Source: Thermoleptolyngbya sichuanensis A183
GTDB taxonomy: Bacteria; Cyanobacteriota; Cyanobacteriia; Elainellales; Elainellaceae
Length of the DNA stretch: 64,000 bases
Direction: 5' to 3'
NCBI RefSeq assembly: GCF_013177315.1
Contig: NZ_CP053661.1
Location: forward strand, 434,001-498,000
This document shows positions 9,432 through 18,911 of the stretch, piece by piece (position 1 is the first letter of the stretch; each line of letters opens with the position of its first letter). The position numbers and the translations under genes are program-made. Below the pieces are notes generated by a model. That model saw only the letters and a list, made by a program, of their open reading frames with translations. It ran no database searches and was not told the DNA's origin.

Positions 9432-10715
9432 ATGATTTATCTAAACTCGCTGCGATCGCGTCTTACGAATTCTCTCCAAAATACGGTCATCCGGGGTACG
9501 CTTTGGAAGCTTACAGCCCGGATTTCCAGTCTTGTACTTCAGTCGGCCTACTTCTTTATCATTGCTCGATCGCTGGGGACTGAGCAATATGGTTTGTTTG
9601 TCGGAGTAATGGCGTTGGTGAAGATGGTCGTTCCCTTTGCCAACTGGGGAACACCGCACATCTTGGTTAAGCATGTCTCACGCAACAAAAGCCTAATTCA
9701 GGCATACTTTGGCAATGCGCTATGGATTACTACGGCTCTTGGGCTTACTGTTTTAGCAGCGCTTTTGGTGCTTAATCAGTTTGTTTTATCGACTCGGTTT
9801 CCCTTTGTTCTGCTGTTGGCAATTGGGCTGGCTGAACTCATCTTTGCTCGATTTCATGATGCTTCATTAAAATCATTTATTGCTACTGACTTGTTCGGGC
9901 GTGATGCTCAGCTAAATATTCTTCTTAGTATTAATGGATTAATTGCCGCGGCCTGTTTGCTGCTATTTGTGCAAGCGCCCAATGCATTAATTTGGGGACT
10001 TCTCTATCTCGCAAGTCGCGTGATGACAGCAATCATTAGCATTAGCTTGGTCTCTCGGATATTGGGAAAGCCGAAACCCCATCTCAGCCTGATGAAATCG
10101 GAGATTCGGGATGGATTTTACTTTTCAGTTGATCTGTCTTCCCAGACCATTTATAACGATATTGACAAAGCTATGCTGGCTTCCATGTCTACGTTGACTG
10201 CAACTGGGATTTACGGCGCGGCCTATCGCATTATTGAAGTTGGATTAATTCCGCTGATTGCTGTCATGGGTGCGAGCTACGCGCAGTTCTTTCGCAAAGG
10301 TGCAAGCGGCATCCAAGGGAGCCTTAAGCTTGCCCGTCGCATTGTGCCCTTCGCGGGAGGCTATGGAGCGCTGTCGAGTCTGGGATTATGGGTTTGTGCG
10401 CCAATAGTGCCTTACATCCTGGGCGAAGACTATGCCCAAGCAGTGAGCGCTCTCCGCTGGCTGTCTCCGCTAATTTTTCTAAAGTCTATGCAATTTTTTG
10501 CAGCAAACACTCTGACGGGGGCGGGGTTGCAGGGTTGGCGCAGCGCCTTACAAGCGGGAATTGCGTTACTCAACGCCTTGCTCAACTTTATGCTGATTCC
10601 AGCTTATTCCTGGCAGGGCGCAGCGTTGGCTTCGCTGATTGCGGATGGATTGCTGGCGGCGTTGCTTTGGGGATTGGTGTTGCGGTTTGCTCGCCAGCAG
10701 GTATCAGAGTCGTAA
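9432..10715 (+). CDS. Oligosaccharide flippase (Wzx-like, MOP superfamily)
   Basis: A 427-residue membrane protein with about twelve predicted spans and the typical start of a Wzx-type flippase: a short basic N-terminus, then GTLWKLTARISSLVLQSAYFFIIARSLGTEQYGLF. It is expected to move undecaprenyl-linked repeat units across the plasma membrane for polymerisation. It lies 9 bp after the polymerase/ligase gene on the same strand and ends 8 bp before the convergent amidohydrolase gene, so it closes the polysaccharide locus. Confidence 0.88.
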   Translation: MIYLNSLRSRLTNSLQNTVIRGTLWKLTARISSLVLQSAYFFIIARSLGTEQYGLFVGVMALVKMVVPFANWGTPHILVKHVSRNKSLIQAYFGNALWITTALGLTVLAALLVLNQFVLSTRFPFVLLLAIGLAELIFARFHDASLKSFIATDLFGRDAQLNILLSINGLIAAACLLLFVQAPNALIWGLLYLASRVMTAIISISLVSRILGKPKPHLSLMKSEIRDGFYFSVDLSSQTIYNDIDKAMLASMSTLTATGIYGAAYRIIEVGLIPLIAVMGASYAQFFRKGASGIQGSLKLARRIVPFAGGYGALSSLGLWVCAPIVPYILGEDYAQAVSALRWLSPLIFLKSMQFFAANTLTGAGLQGWRSALQAGIALLNALLNFMLIPAYSWQGAALASLIADGLLAALLWGLVLRFARQQVSES

Positions 10716-10723
10716 ATTGGGCT

Positions 10724-12106
10724 TTAGCCGAGCGATGCATCGGTGAGCTGGCAGGCGATTTGGTTCGTTTTTTCTGCCAGGGTTTCTAGATCCACCGGAA
10801 CAAGTCTTCCCCGATCGACGACCTTTTTGCCATTGATAAAGCTGTAATCCACGCGATCGCACTGACAGAAAACCAGCGCCGAAACTGGGTCATGCAGCGC
10901 TCCGGCAAACTGGGGCCGATCCAGATTAATTGCAATAAAATCGGCGGCCATGCCAGGGGCGATCGCCCCAATATCGGCGCGACCTAAAACCCTTGCGCCT
11001 CCAAGCGTTGCTACTTCCAGTATTTCGCGGGCGGTCATGTCTGCCGCCAGGTTGCCCCGCACCCGCGCCAGCAAAAAGGCGAGGCGGGCTTCTTGCAGCA
11101 GGTTTCCAGTATCGTTTGAGGCGGAACCATCCACTCCCAGGCTGACGGGCACGCCCTGATCCAGCATGGCGCGGATGGGGGCGATGCCGCTGGCGAGGCG
11201 AGTGTTGCTGCTGGGGCAGTGGGAAACGCCCGTCCCGGTTTCGGCGAATTGGGCGATCGCCCGCTCATCAAGCTGCACACAGTGGGCGTGCCACACGTCG
11301 CTGCCCAGCCAGCCCACCGATTCAGCATAGTCCCCCGGCAGCATCCCAAAGGTGTTGAGGCTGTAGTCTACGTCCGACTTATTCTCTGCCAGATGCGTGT
11401 GCAGCCGCACGCCAGCATAGCTGCGGGCCAGCGCTGCCGACTCGCGCATCAGGTCGGGCGACACAGAAAAGGGTGAACAAGGAGCCAGCACAATTCGCAG
11501 CATGGCGTAGCGCTCGTTGTCGTGATACTGCTCGATGAGGCGCTGGGAATCTTGCAAAATTGCCGCCTCCGACTCTACCACCGAGTCTGGCGGCAGCCCG
11601 CCCTGGCTTTTGCCGACACTCATGCTGCCTCGGCAGGGATGAAACCGCAGCCCCATCTCCTGCGCGGCGCGAATTTCGTCGTCCAGCGTGCAGCCGTTAG
11701 GAAAGATATACAGGTGGTCGCTGGCAGTGGTACAGCCCGACAGCATCAGTTCGGCGATCGCCATCTGGGTGCTGATATGAATCGCTTCCGGTGTCAGGTT
11801 GGCCCAAATCGGATACAGCGTCGTCAGCCAGTCAAACAGCGTGCCGTTTTGGGCACCGGGAATCACTCGCGTCAGGCATTGGTAGAAGTGGTGGTGGGTG
11901 TTGACCAGACCGGGCAAGACAATGTGGCGATCGCCTAAGTCCAGCACCTCGTCCGCCATCAGCATCGGATTGCCTACCAGTTCAGCCGTCGTGCCGACCT
12001 GCTCGATCACGCCGTCCTGCGCCAGCAGCGCCCCGTTGCGAATCTCGCGCCGCTCTGCATCGTGAGTTACCAGCGTGTGAATGTTTTTGACTAAAAGGCT
12101 TGGCAT
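10724..12106 (-). CDS. Amidohydrolase, AtzB / 8-oxoguanine deaminase-like
   Basis: A 460-residue metal-dependent hydrolase of the amidohydrolase superfamily (TIM barrel, cytosolic) related to 8-oxoguanine deaminase and chlorohydrolases of the AtzB/TrzN group. Metal ligands visible: NTHHHFYQ (HxH), RLHTHLAEN, WHAHCVQLD and LGVDGSASND. The start is put at the ATG at 12104-12106 because the protein begins there with the usual MPSLLVKNIHTLVTHD strand. The open frame extends 33 codons further but has no family similarity. The substrate is probably an aminated purine or related heterocycle, which cannot be settled by reading. It is monocistronic and convergent with the flippase gene. Confidence 0.82.
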   Translation of the reverse strand: MPSLLVKNIHTLVTHDAERREIRNGALLAQDGVIEQVGTTAELVGNPMLMADEVLDLGDRHIVLPGLVNTHHHFYQCLTRVIPGAQNGTLFDWLTTLYPIWANLTPEAIHISTQMAIAELMLSGCTTASDHLYIFPNGCTLDDEIRAAQEMGLRFHPCRGSMSVGKSQGGLPPDSVVESEAAILQDSQRLIEQYHDNERYAMLRIVLAPCSPFSVSPDLMRESAALARSYAGVRLHTHLAENKSDVDYSLNTFGMLPGDYAESVGWLGSDVWHAHCVQLDERAIAQFAETGTGVSHCPSSNTRLASGIAPIRAMLDQGVPVSLGVDGSASNDTGNLLQEARLAFLLARVRGNLAADMTAREILEVATLGGARVLGRADIGAIAPGMAADFIAINLDRPQFAGALHDPVSALVFCQCDRVDYSFINGKKVVDRGRLVPVDLETLAEKTNQIACQLTDASLG

Positions 12107-12326
12107 CGTGCAGCGGGGATTGGAGTGTGGGGGGAGGCGAATTTGTAGGAAAGCCCTATAGAATTTGGGCTGAATTTTTCCGCAGTCTAGGGCACTGCTC
12201 ATCAAAATCTTTTAGATATCACAAATTCTTTTGAATCCTGCTGACCTTGATTCCTGCAACAACTTGCATCGGTCTTCTAAACTCACCTGTGGCGGCTTGA
12301 CAGTTCCGGCTGCTGCCGATTATGTA

Positions 12327-13193
12327 ATGTCCAAAGAGATGTTTTCGGCAATCCGCCCCACCATGCAAGATCGGTTTCTGCGAGCGCTAATTCTCTATCT
12401 GGTTTTGACCGTTTTGTTTGGTGTTTTAGAACGCTATTTTGCTAGCATTCCCGACCAACCCCGATTTCGGCGGGGCTACTGGCTAGATAGCTTTTACTGG
12501 TTCTTGACACCGATGGTGATTCAGATTCTTAGCATGGGGGCGATCGCCCTCGTTTTGCTCCCCGTGTATCTGCTGCTGGGGCGATCGCTCGACTGGCAAA
12601 GCGTGCTGACGGGCTATGGCTGGGCAGCGCAACTGCCGCTCTGGGTGCAGGGGCTGATCATGATTGTCGTCGGCGACGGCATCGGCTACTGGACACACCG
12701 CCTGCAACACGCCGAGCCGCTGTGGGACTATCACGCCGTCCACCACAGCGCGGAAACAATGGACTGGCTGACGGCGGTGCGGCTGCATCCGGTGAATGAC
12801 ATTATCTCGCGGGTGTGTCAGGCTTCGCCGCTGCTGATTCTGGGCTTTTCGCCAGTTGCCGTAGAAATGTACACGGCTTTTTTGTCGAGCTACGTCGCCT
12901 TTATCCATGCCAATGTCCGCTGGACTTACGGACCGCTGGGCTATGTGCTGGCTAGCCCCGCCTTCCACCGCTGGCACCATACGCGAGAAGAGGCAGGTCT
13001 CGGCTGCAACTTTGCTGGACTATTCCCCGTCTACGATTTGATGTTTGGCACGTTTTATCTGCCGCAGGGTCAGCAGCCCCACAATTTTGGCATCTGTGGC
13101 GAGCCAATTCCCGAAAACCTGGGAGCGCATTTGCTCTACCCGCTGCGGCGGTGGCTGGGCAGCTCGAATCGCAGTCAGCCGAACGAGGTCTAG
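12327..13193 (+). CDS. Sterol desaturase / fatty acid hydroxylase family protein
   Basis: A 288-residue integral membrane protein of the fatty acid hydroxylase superfamily, which uses a di-iron centre held by His clusters. These are visible as THRLQH, YHAVHH and FHRWHH, in the right order and spacing, plus a further His in RLHPVND. At least four hydrophobic segments precede or flank them. I chose ATG 12327. A TTG at 12231 extends the frame by 32 residues without recognisable content. The substrate (carotenoid, fatty acid or sterol-like lipid) cannot be told from sequence. It lies divergent to the amidohydrolase, with about 220 bp between them that should hold both promoters. Confidence 0.85.
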   Translation: MSKEMFSAIRPTMQDRFLRALILYLVLTVLFGVLERYFASIPDQPRFRRGYWLDSFYWFLTPMVIQILSMGAIALVLLPVYLLLGRSLDWQSVLTGYGWAAQLPLWVQGLIMIVVGDGIGYWTHRLQHAEPLWDYHAVHHSAETMDWLTAVRLHPVNDIISRVCQASPLLILGFSPVAVEMYTAFLSSYVAFIHANVRWTYGPLGYVLASPAFHRWHHTREEAGLGCNFAGLFPVYDLMFGTFYLPQGQQPHNFGICGEPIPENLGAHLLYPLRRWLGSSNRSQPNEV

Positions 13194-13194
13194 G

Positions 13195-13230
13195 ATTGAT
13201 TTTGGAGTTTAGATTGGCGATTTTGGATTG
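13195..13230 (+). repeat. 14-bp spacer repeat, degenerate
   Basis: A short stretch with the motif ATTGGCGATTTTGG and partial copies. It is the reverse complement of the 14-bp unit found in tandem at 30851-30906 and 59172-59213. It sits between two convergent genes. Confidence 0.5.
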
Positions 13231-13273
13231 TCAGACCGTGGGCTTGCGAGGCGTTTAGCAATCTCTCGCAGCG

Positions 13274-13984
13274 CTACAGGGTGTCTGGGTCGATGCCCAG
13301 TTCTCGGAGCTTTGTGGCGAGGCGATCGCCCCGCTCTTGTTCTGCATCAGCCCGCTGTTGTTCTATCCGCGCTGCTTCTTCGGGCGTGGGCACTAGGCTG
13401 CCGTCAGGTCGGAAAAACCGAAGCTGTTCGTCATGAATCCCCAAGAAAAGCTGAAGCTGGTCGCTCCATCGCCGCCCTTGGTCGTTGGGCGCAATCGGCT
13501 CATAGCGCCCGCGCACCAGCGAAAATCCTTCAAATTCCAGGCTGACAGGATCAAACCAGAAATATTCCAGCGTCCGAAAGGTGTCTTGATAAATCTCCTT
13601 TTTTAGCCCCCGATCCACGCTGGCGGTCAAGTCCGACAGCAGTTCCACAATCACGTTGGGATATTTGCCGTCTTCTTCCCACAGCGTCCAGCTTTTGCGC
13701 GGCCGCCGCTCCGTCCCCAGCACCACAAAAAAGTCTGGCCCGCGAAAATCCTCAGACTTGCGCTGGTTGGGGCTGTAGTAAATCGTCAGGTTGCCTGCGG
13801 CGAAGTAGTCGGTGCGGTCTTGCCACAGCCAGTTGAGGGAAGTCAGCAAGAGAATCAGCTGCTGGAGATGGAGGGAGCTTTCCAAAGGCGGTTCGTGGCT
13901 GGAGAGATTGCCCGGCGGAATGATCAACGGCGGGTCGAGCGGGGGTTGCGCTATGGCTAGCTCGCGATCTTTGGCAACCGACAT
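13274..13984 (-). CDS. Uma2 family protein (DUF820, PD-(D/E)XK fold)
   Basis: A 236-residue member of the Uma2 family, which is greatly expanded in cyanobacteria and carries a restriction-endonuclease-like fold. The core contains GPDFFVVL, then PNVIVELLSDLTASVDRGLKKEIYQ and LEYFWFDPVSLEFEGF, the usual D...ExxS...K pattern. The C-terminus has a charged helix (EEAARIEQQRADAEQERGDR) typical of the family. The ATG at 13984 fits the start of the conserved part, whereas the longer frame adds 47 low-complexity residues. The biological function is unknown. Family members are single genes, often near mobile DNA. Confidence 0.8.
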   Translation of the reverse strand: MSVAKDRELAIAQPPLDPPLIIPPGNLSSHEPPLESSLHLQQLILLLTSLNWLWQDRTDYFAAGNLTIYYSPNQRKSEDFRGPDFFVVLGTERRPRKSWTLWEEDGKYPNVIVELLSDLTASVDRGLKKEIYQDTFRTLEYFWFDPVSLEFEGFSLVRGRYEPIAPNDQGRRWSDQLQLFLGIHDEQLRFFRPDGSLVPTPEEAARIEQQRADAEQERGDRLATKLRELGIDPDTL

Positions 13985-14122
13985 GGCTGGCTGGGTGGAG
14001 GATGATTTTAGTGTAGCGCTGCGGGATGGAGTGATAGGGGTGATGGGGTGGCGAGTCCTGCGGGTAGGTCTTCGAGAATGGCAAACCTTAAAGGAACGTG
14101 TAGGGTCTGTCCTAGGGAGCCG

Positions 14123-14141
14123 CAAAACCCGTATGGTTTTT
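14123..14141 (+). terminator. Small AT-rich hairpin upstream of acs
   Basis: AAAACC-cgtat-GGTTTTT within the 250-bp spacer between the divergent Uma2 and acs genes. It could be a 5'-UTR structure of acs. It is weak, and nothing else distinctive is visible in the spacer. Confidence 0.25.
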
Positions 14142-14233
14142 GAATAGCCTGATTGCTGCTTTGAATAGTCAGCAGTTGATTAAGTTGATTTAATTCAAAG
14201 GCGATAGTCCACTGAGCTGCACCCCAAGACCGT

Positions 14234-16204
14234 ATGTCAAATCCCACGATTGAATCCATCCTGCACGAAGACCGCCAGTTTTTGCCGCCTGCCGCGTTTT
14301 CTCAGCAGGCGCATATCAAGACGCTGGAAGAATACGAGCAGCTTTATGAACGGGCGGCGGCCGACCCGCAAAAGTTTTGGGCGGATCTGGCGCAGAAGGA
14401 ACTGCACTGGTTTGAGAAGTGGCAGACGGTGCTGGATTGGCAGCCGCCCTTTGCCAAATGGTTTGTGGGTGGCAAGATTAATATTTCCTATAACTGCCTC
14501 GATCGCCACTTGACGACCTGGCGCAAGAACAAGGCGGCGCTGATCTGGGAGGGCGAACCGGGCGACTCGCGCACGCTAACTTACGCCCAGCTTCACCGCG
14601 AAGTTTGCCAGTTTGCCAATGTGCTGAAGTCGCTCGGCGCGAAGAAGGGCGATGTGGTGGGCATTTATATGCCGATGATTCCTGAAGCGGCGATCGCCAT
14701 GCTGGCCTGTGCGCGGATTGGGGCGGCTCATACGGTGGTGTTTGGCGGGTTTAGTGCGGAGGCATTGCGCGATCGCCTGAATGATGGCCAAGCCAAGCTG
14801 GTGATCACCGCAGACGGCGGCTGGCGCAAAGATGCGATCGTGCCGCTGAAGGAGCAGGTAGACAAGGCGCTAGAAGGGGGAGCCTGCCCCAGCGTGGACA
14901 ATGTGCTGGTGGTGGAGCGCACAAAGCAAAAGGTGCATATGCAGGCGGGGCGCGACCACTGGTGGCATGACCTGCGCCAGGGCGTGTCGGCGGATTGTCC
15001 GGCGGAACCGATGGACAGCGAAGATCTGCTGTTTATCCTCTACACCTCTGGCAGCACGGGCAAGCCGAAGGGCGTGGTTCACACGACCGCTGGCTACAAC
15101 CTCTATACCCACATGACGACCAAGTGGATCTTTGACCTGCAAGATACTGATGTGTATTGGTGTACCGCTGACGTGGGCTGGATCACAGGACACAGCTATA
15201 TCGTCTACGGGCCACTGTCGAACGGCGCAACGACGGTGATGTATGAGGGTGCGCCCCGTGCATCCAACCCTGGCTGCTTTTGGGATGTGATTGAGAAATA
15301 CGGTGTGACAATTTTCTATACCGCGCCGACGGCGATCCGCGCCTTTATCAAGATGGGCGAACACCATCCCCGCGCCCGCAATCTCTCGTCGCTGCGGCTG
15401 TTGGGCACCGTGGGCGAGCCGATCAACCCGGAAGCGTGGATGTGGTATCACAGCGTCATCGGTGGAGAGCGCTGCCCGATTGTGGATACCTGGTGGCAGA
15501 CGGAGACGGGAGGGATTATGATTACGCCGCTGCCAGGGGCGATCGCCACCAAGCCCGGTTCTGCGACGCGGCCCTTCCCTGGCATTCTGGCAGACGTGGT
15601 GGATTTGGAGGGCAATCCCGTCCCCGCGAACGAAGGCGGCTATCTGGTGGTGAAGCATCCCTGGCCGTCGATGATGCGGACGGTCTATGGCGACGACGAT
15701 CGCTTCCGCCGCACCTACTGGGAGCATATTCCCCCAAAAGATGGGCAATATCTCTACTTCGCAGGCGACGGCGCACGCAAGGATGAGGACGGCTATTTCT
15801 GGGTGATGGGTCGGGTAGACGACGTGATCAGCGTGTCGGGGCATCGCCTGGGCACGATGGAAATCGAGTCGGCGCTGGTGTCCCATCCGGCGGTGGCAGA
15901 AGCCGCCGTCGTAGGCAAACCGGACGAGATCAAGGGCGAAGACATTGTGGCGTTTGTGTCTCTAGAAGGCAACGTTACGCCTAGCGAGGAACTAGTTGCC
16001 GAACTGAAGAAGCACGTTGTGGCGGAAATCGGTGCGCTGGCCCGTCCTGGCGAAATCCGCTTTAGCGATGCCCTGCCCAAGACGCGATCGGGCAAGATTA
16101 TGCGGCGACTGTTGCGATCGCTCGCGGCGGGTCAGGAAATCTCTGGCGACACCTCCACGCTAGAAGACCGCTCGGTGCTGGATAAGCTACGGGAAGGTGC
16201 GTAG
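14234..16204 (+). CDS. acs: Acetyl-CoA synthetase
   Basis: A 656-residue AMP-forming acetate-CoA ligase, full length for the family. It activates acetate to acetyl-AMP and then acetyl-CoA in the cytosol. The ANL-superfamily P-loop is [11 protein letters not shown] (about 271-281). The acetate/CoA pocket region contains WWQTETGG and [24 protein letters not shown]. The C-terminal [14 protein letters not shown] carries the catalytic lysine that is the usual acetylation site. ATG 14234 gives the standard N-terminus. It is monocistronic and followed by a short spacer and then an insertion sequence. Confidence 0.96.
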   Translation: MSNPTIESILHEDRQFLPPAAFSQQAHIKTLEEYEQLYERAAADPQKFWADLAQKELHWFEKWQTVLDWQPPFAKWFVGGKINISYNCLDRHLTTWRKNKAALIWEGEPGDSRTLTYAQLHREVCQFANVLKSLGAKKGDVVGIYMPMIPEAAIAMLACARIGAAHTVVFGGFSAEALRDRLNDGQAKLVITADGGWRKDAIVPLKEQVDKALEGGACPSVDNVLVVERTKQKVHMQAGRDHWWHDLRQGVSADCPAEPMDSEDLLFILYTSGSTGKPKGVVHTTAGYNLYTHMTTKWIFDLQDTDVYWCTADVGWITGHSYIVYGPLSNGATTVMYEGAPRASNPGCFWDVIEKYGVTIFYTAPTAIRAFIKMGEHHPRARNLSSLRLLGTVGEPINPEAWMWYHSVIGGERCPIVDTWWQTETGGIMITPLPGAIATKPGSATRPFPGILADVVDLEGNPVPANEGGYLVVKHPWPSMMRTVYGDDDRFRRTYWEHIPPKDGQYLYFAGDGARKDEDGYFWVMGRVDDVISVSGHRLGTMEIESALVSHPAVAEAAVVGKPDEIKGEDIVAFVSLEGNVTPSEELVAELKKHVVAEIGALARPGEIRFSDALPKTRSGKIMRRLLRSLAAGQEISGDTSTLEDRSVLDKLREGA

Positions 16205-16380
16205 TCTAGAGTTTGGGATTTGATAATCAATCAGCTTCAATTGTCTCGACGCTGGCTAAATCGGGAGATTAGCAGGCTGGGTGTCTTTACAGATGACCCG
16301 ATGCGGAGCCAGAGCGTGCAAGATGCCGCACAGTTGCGGGGCGAGGAGCAGAAACTCGTCCGCGTTTTATGAGCTGATAA
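16205..16380 (+). other. Spacer between acs and the insertion sequence, with a possible 50-codon ORF
   Basis: A TTG-initiated frame at 16220-16372 would encode 50 residues (including FTDDPMRSQSVQDAAQLRGE). It has no ribosome binding site that I can see. It could be a tiny gene or the remnant of one. No other feature was found in this spacer. Confidence 0.2.
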
Positions 16381-16390
16381 GTAGATAGAC
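16381..16390 (+). repeat. Target-site duplication, left copy (10 bp)
   Basis: GTAGATAGAC is identical to 17680-17689, on the other side of the IS4-family element. Confidence 0.93.
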
Positions 16391-17679
16391 CTGCTTGACT
16401 GACAAAACAGGTTAAAGCTGGAACGAAAGCCATGCGGGAAGCAGAGCATGATTTAGGCTGAGAAGTAACCACACAAACCAGTCAAATCAATGTCACCGAC
16501 TTCCCGTCTTTATGATGCGTTGAATGATTTTCTGCGTCAATGCGACATTCAGTGGCAGGATGCTCGCCATCTGCAAACACTGTGCTGGATGATCATTGGC
16601 ATGATTGGAAGCCAAAACGTTCATCTCAATGGATTTGGGGTGTATGTGAGGAGTCGCGCTCAAATGGCTCAATCCCACCAACGCCGGTTTCGCCGCTGGT
16701 TGTCGAATCGGCGGATCAATGTCGCGTCCGCTCATCATGCGCTGATTGGGCAGGCTCTGTCCAACTGGCAGACCCAACGACTCTACTTAAGCCTCGATAC
16801 AACGGTCGTATGGAATTGTTTCTGCATCGTCTGGGTCGCAGTGGTGTACCGAGGAAGAACGGTTCCGGTCGCTTGGAAAGTGGTGGCGCAATCAAGCAGC
16901 ACCGTCAGGTTGTGGACGATTCAACGGGTACTGCGGCAAGCGCAACGGCTGATGCCCGAGGGTGTCGCGATTGTCCTTTTGGCAGACCGAGGGTTTGCCG
17001 ATGGCAAGTTGATGAAATACCTCCGGGAGAATCTGGGTTGGCATTTCCGCATCCGCATCAAACGCTCCTTCCAATTTCAGCACCAAGGGCAGTGGCGCCA
17101 GGTATCGTCGGTTCAATTGCAACCAGGACAAGCTTACTTTACGCCTGCAGTGTCGGTGGGTAGAACAAAGCCCTACGACAATGTTTACCTTGCCTTTGCC
17201 CACGACAAACTCAGCAGCGAGAATTGGACAATTGTGAGTGATGAGCCGACGAACTTGCAGACGTTTGCCCAATATCGACTGAGATTTCAGGTGGAGGAGT
17301 CGTTTTTGGATTTGAAGTCCAACGGGTTTAATCTCGAAGCCTCCAGACTCAGAGACAAGGTTGCCCTTTCCCAGTTGTGTGGGGTAATCGCCTTGACGAT
17401 GCTGTTCTTAGTTCTCCAAGGGGTGCAAGTGGTCGCATCCGGCAAGCGTCGCCAAGTCGATGCTCACTGGAAGCGCGGCATGAGTTATCTCAAGCTGGGC
17501 TGGAATTGGATTCGGCTGGCTATCACTCACCAGTGGAAGATTCACGTTTATCAGTTCCTCTCCTGTTCACCTGACCCTCAACCTGCCATCGCATCAAGGC
17601 GACAACACGATGACTCCCTAAAGCGTGAATTCACTGTCCTCAGCCGTATTCCAGCTTCTTAGTTTTGTCAGTCAAGCAG
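16391..17679 (+). mobile_element. Complete IS4-family insertion sequence (1289 bp)
   Basis: The ends are perfect 18-bp inverted repeats CTGCTTGACTGACAAAAC (16391-16408, and its complement at 17662-17679). They are flanked by an exact 10-bp direct repeat GTAGATAGAC at 16381-16390 and 17680-17689, the target-site duplication expected for IS4. A single transposase gene fills the element, and its stop codon touches the right repeat. The perfect ends and intact gene suggest a recent, potentially active copy. Removing the element with one target copy rejoins the spacer between acs and the cyanophycinase gene. Confidence 0.93.
16490..17662 (+). CDS. IS4 family transposase
   Basis: A 390-residue DDE transposase. 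The catalytic acids are visible as LSLDTT (first D), LLADRGFAD (second D) and the Y-(2)-R-(3)-E-(6)-K signature YRLRFQVEESFLDLK, which defines the IS4 family. The ATG at 16490 lies 80 bp inside the left inverted repeat, and the gene ends on the right one. It reads through without stops or frameshifts, so it could be functional. Confidence 0.92.
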   Translation: MSPTSRLYDALNDFLRQCDIQWQDARHLQTLCWMIIGMIGSQNVHLNGFGVYVRSRAQMAQSHQRRFRRWLSNRRINVASAHHALIGQALSNWQTQRLYLSLDTTVVWNCFCIVWVAVVYRGRTVPVAWKVVAQSSSTVRLWTIQRVLRQAQRLMPEGVAIVLLADRGFADGKLMKYLRENLGWHFRIRIKRSFQFQHQGQWRQVSSVQLQPGQAYFTPAVSVGRTKPYDNVYLAFAHDKLSSENWTIVSDEPTNLQTFAQYRLRFQVEESFLDLKSNGFNLEASRLRDKVALSQLCGVIALTMLFLVLQGVQVVASGKRRQVDAHWKRGMSYLKLGWNWIRLAITHQWKIHVYQFLSCSPDPQPAIASRRQHDDSLKREFTVLSRIPAS

Positions 17680-17689
17680 GTAGATAGAC
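17680..17689 (+). repeat. Target-site duplication, right copy (10 bp)
   Basis: GTAGATAGAC is an exact copy of 16381-16390. Confidence 0.93.
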
Positions 17690-17712
17690 CAGATTAAAAA
17701 ACAGATCCTGAA

Positions 17713-17745
17713 CCCTGCGCCGCCCGCGCCGCGGGCGGCGCAGGG
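17713..17745 (+). repeat. Perfect GC-rich hairpin with 15-bp arms
   Basis: CCCTGCGCCGCCCGC (17713-17727), loop GCC, then its exact complement (17731-17745), followed by a T/G-rich stretch TCTTTGGGTTTTATTT. It lies 33 bp beyond the IS right end and upstream of the cyanophycinase gene. It could be a terminator-like structure or a repetitive palindrome. The T-run is imperfect. Confidence 0.75.
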
Positions 17746-17951
17746 TCTTTGGGTTTTATTTGGGTTTTATGTTTATTAATGTCCACCTACTTAGCTCGCT
17801 GTTGCTCAACCAATCGACAGAATGCTGTGGGATATTGACCCATCCAAAGATAGGGTTGCGGATTGTCTTATCTCTTCCCGCAGAGGGTATCAGCGATCGC
17901 CCGATGTCAGGAAAGATTGATATTACTCGATATGAATTCCCAAGAAAAAGT

Positions 17952-18824
17952 ATGGAAACTCAAGTAGAAGGCTCAACTGCTGCGGCTGATTTGGAAGAGC
18001 GGGTGGCTGATCCAGAAAATGTAGCGCTGCCGGAAACCTATGGACGATTGATTATTATTGGTGGGGCAGAAGATAAGGAAGGCGAATGCAAGATTCTGCG
18101 CGAGTTTGTGCGGGAGGCGGGCGGCTTGCAGGCGCGGGTGGTGGTGATGACCGTGGCCACAGGGTTGCCCGGCGAGGTGGGAGCCATGTACATGGATATC
18201 TTTGAGCGGCTGGGCGTGGAAGATGTGCGCGTTGTGGATACGGGTCGTCGAGAGGATGCCAGCAATCCCAAGGCGATCGCCGATATTCAGCAGGCCACGG
18301 GCGTTTTCTTCACAGGCGGCAACCAGGCCCGCATTACAGAGTGCCTAAAAGACACCGAGCTAGATGTGGCGCTCCACCAGCGATTTGCCGAAGGGGTGGT
18401 GATCGCCGGAACCAGTGCTGGAGCGGCGATGATGCCCGACATGATGATCGTCGAAGGAGAGAGCGAAAGCAATCCCCGTCCCGAATCTGCCAAGATGGAT
18501 CGCGGCATGGGTTTCTTTCCTGGCGTGGTGATCGACCAGCACTTTGCCCAGCGCGGCCGAATTGGTCGCCTGCTCTCGGCTGTGGCTCAGCAGCCCGCCA
18601 TTCTAGGATTTGGCATTGACGAAAACACGGCAATTGTGATCAACGCCCACGAAGTCGAGGTGATTGGCGAAGGATCGGTCACCATTGTTGATGTGTCGGA
18701 GCTAACGCACAACAACGTTGATGATCTGCTGATGGATGAACCGCTTGCCCTCTGCGGTGCAAAGCTGCACATTTTGCCACACGGCTATCGGTTTAATTTG
18801 GATACTCGTTCTTGCATTTGCTAG
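17952..18824 (+). CDS. cphB: Cyanophycinase
   Basis: A 290-residue serine peptidase (family S51) that cuts the storage polymer cyanophycin into beta-Asp-Arg dipeptides in the cytosol. It shows GRLIIIGGAEDKEG at the start of the core, the nucleophile motif GTSAGAAMM, and the FTGGNQARI and PGVVIDQHF regions of the active site. I place the start at ATG 17952 (METQVEG). The frame is open for 64 codons upstream, but those residues do not look like part of the family, and they come close to the IS-adjacent hairpin. The partner synthetase activity may involve the CphA2-like gene at 49333-51252. A standard cphA1 is not in the window. Confidence 0.93.
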   Translation: METQVEGSTAAADLEERVADPENVALPETYGRLIIIGGAEDKEGECKILREFVREAGGLQARVVVMTVATGLPGEVGAMYMDIFERLGVEDVRVVDTGRREDASNPKAIADIQQATGVFFTGGNQARITECLKDTELDVALHQRFAEGVVIAGTSAGAAMMPDMMIVEGESESNPRPESAKMDRGMGFFPGVVIDQHFAQRGRIGRLLSAVAQQPAILGFGIDENTAIVINAHEVEVIGEGSVTIVDVSELTHNNVDDLLMDEPLALCGAKLHILPHGYRFNLDTRSCIC

Positions 18825-18911
18825 GGACGGGGCGATCGCCTCTAGACCACGCATAAGTTCAAGCCCTCGATACTCGACCGCGCCTGCCTCCAGGCGACCT
18901 TTCCCATCGGG

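Noticed and set aside
14870-15886. 338-codon minus-strand frame opposite acs
   Set aside because: Shadow of the acetyl-CoA synthetase gene; His/Arg-rich and without any domain.
17760-17951. N-terminal extension of cyanophycinase
   Set aside because: 64 extra codons with no similarity to the family; ATG 17952 gives the usual length.
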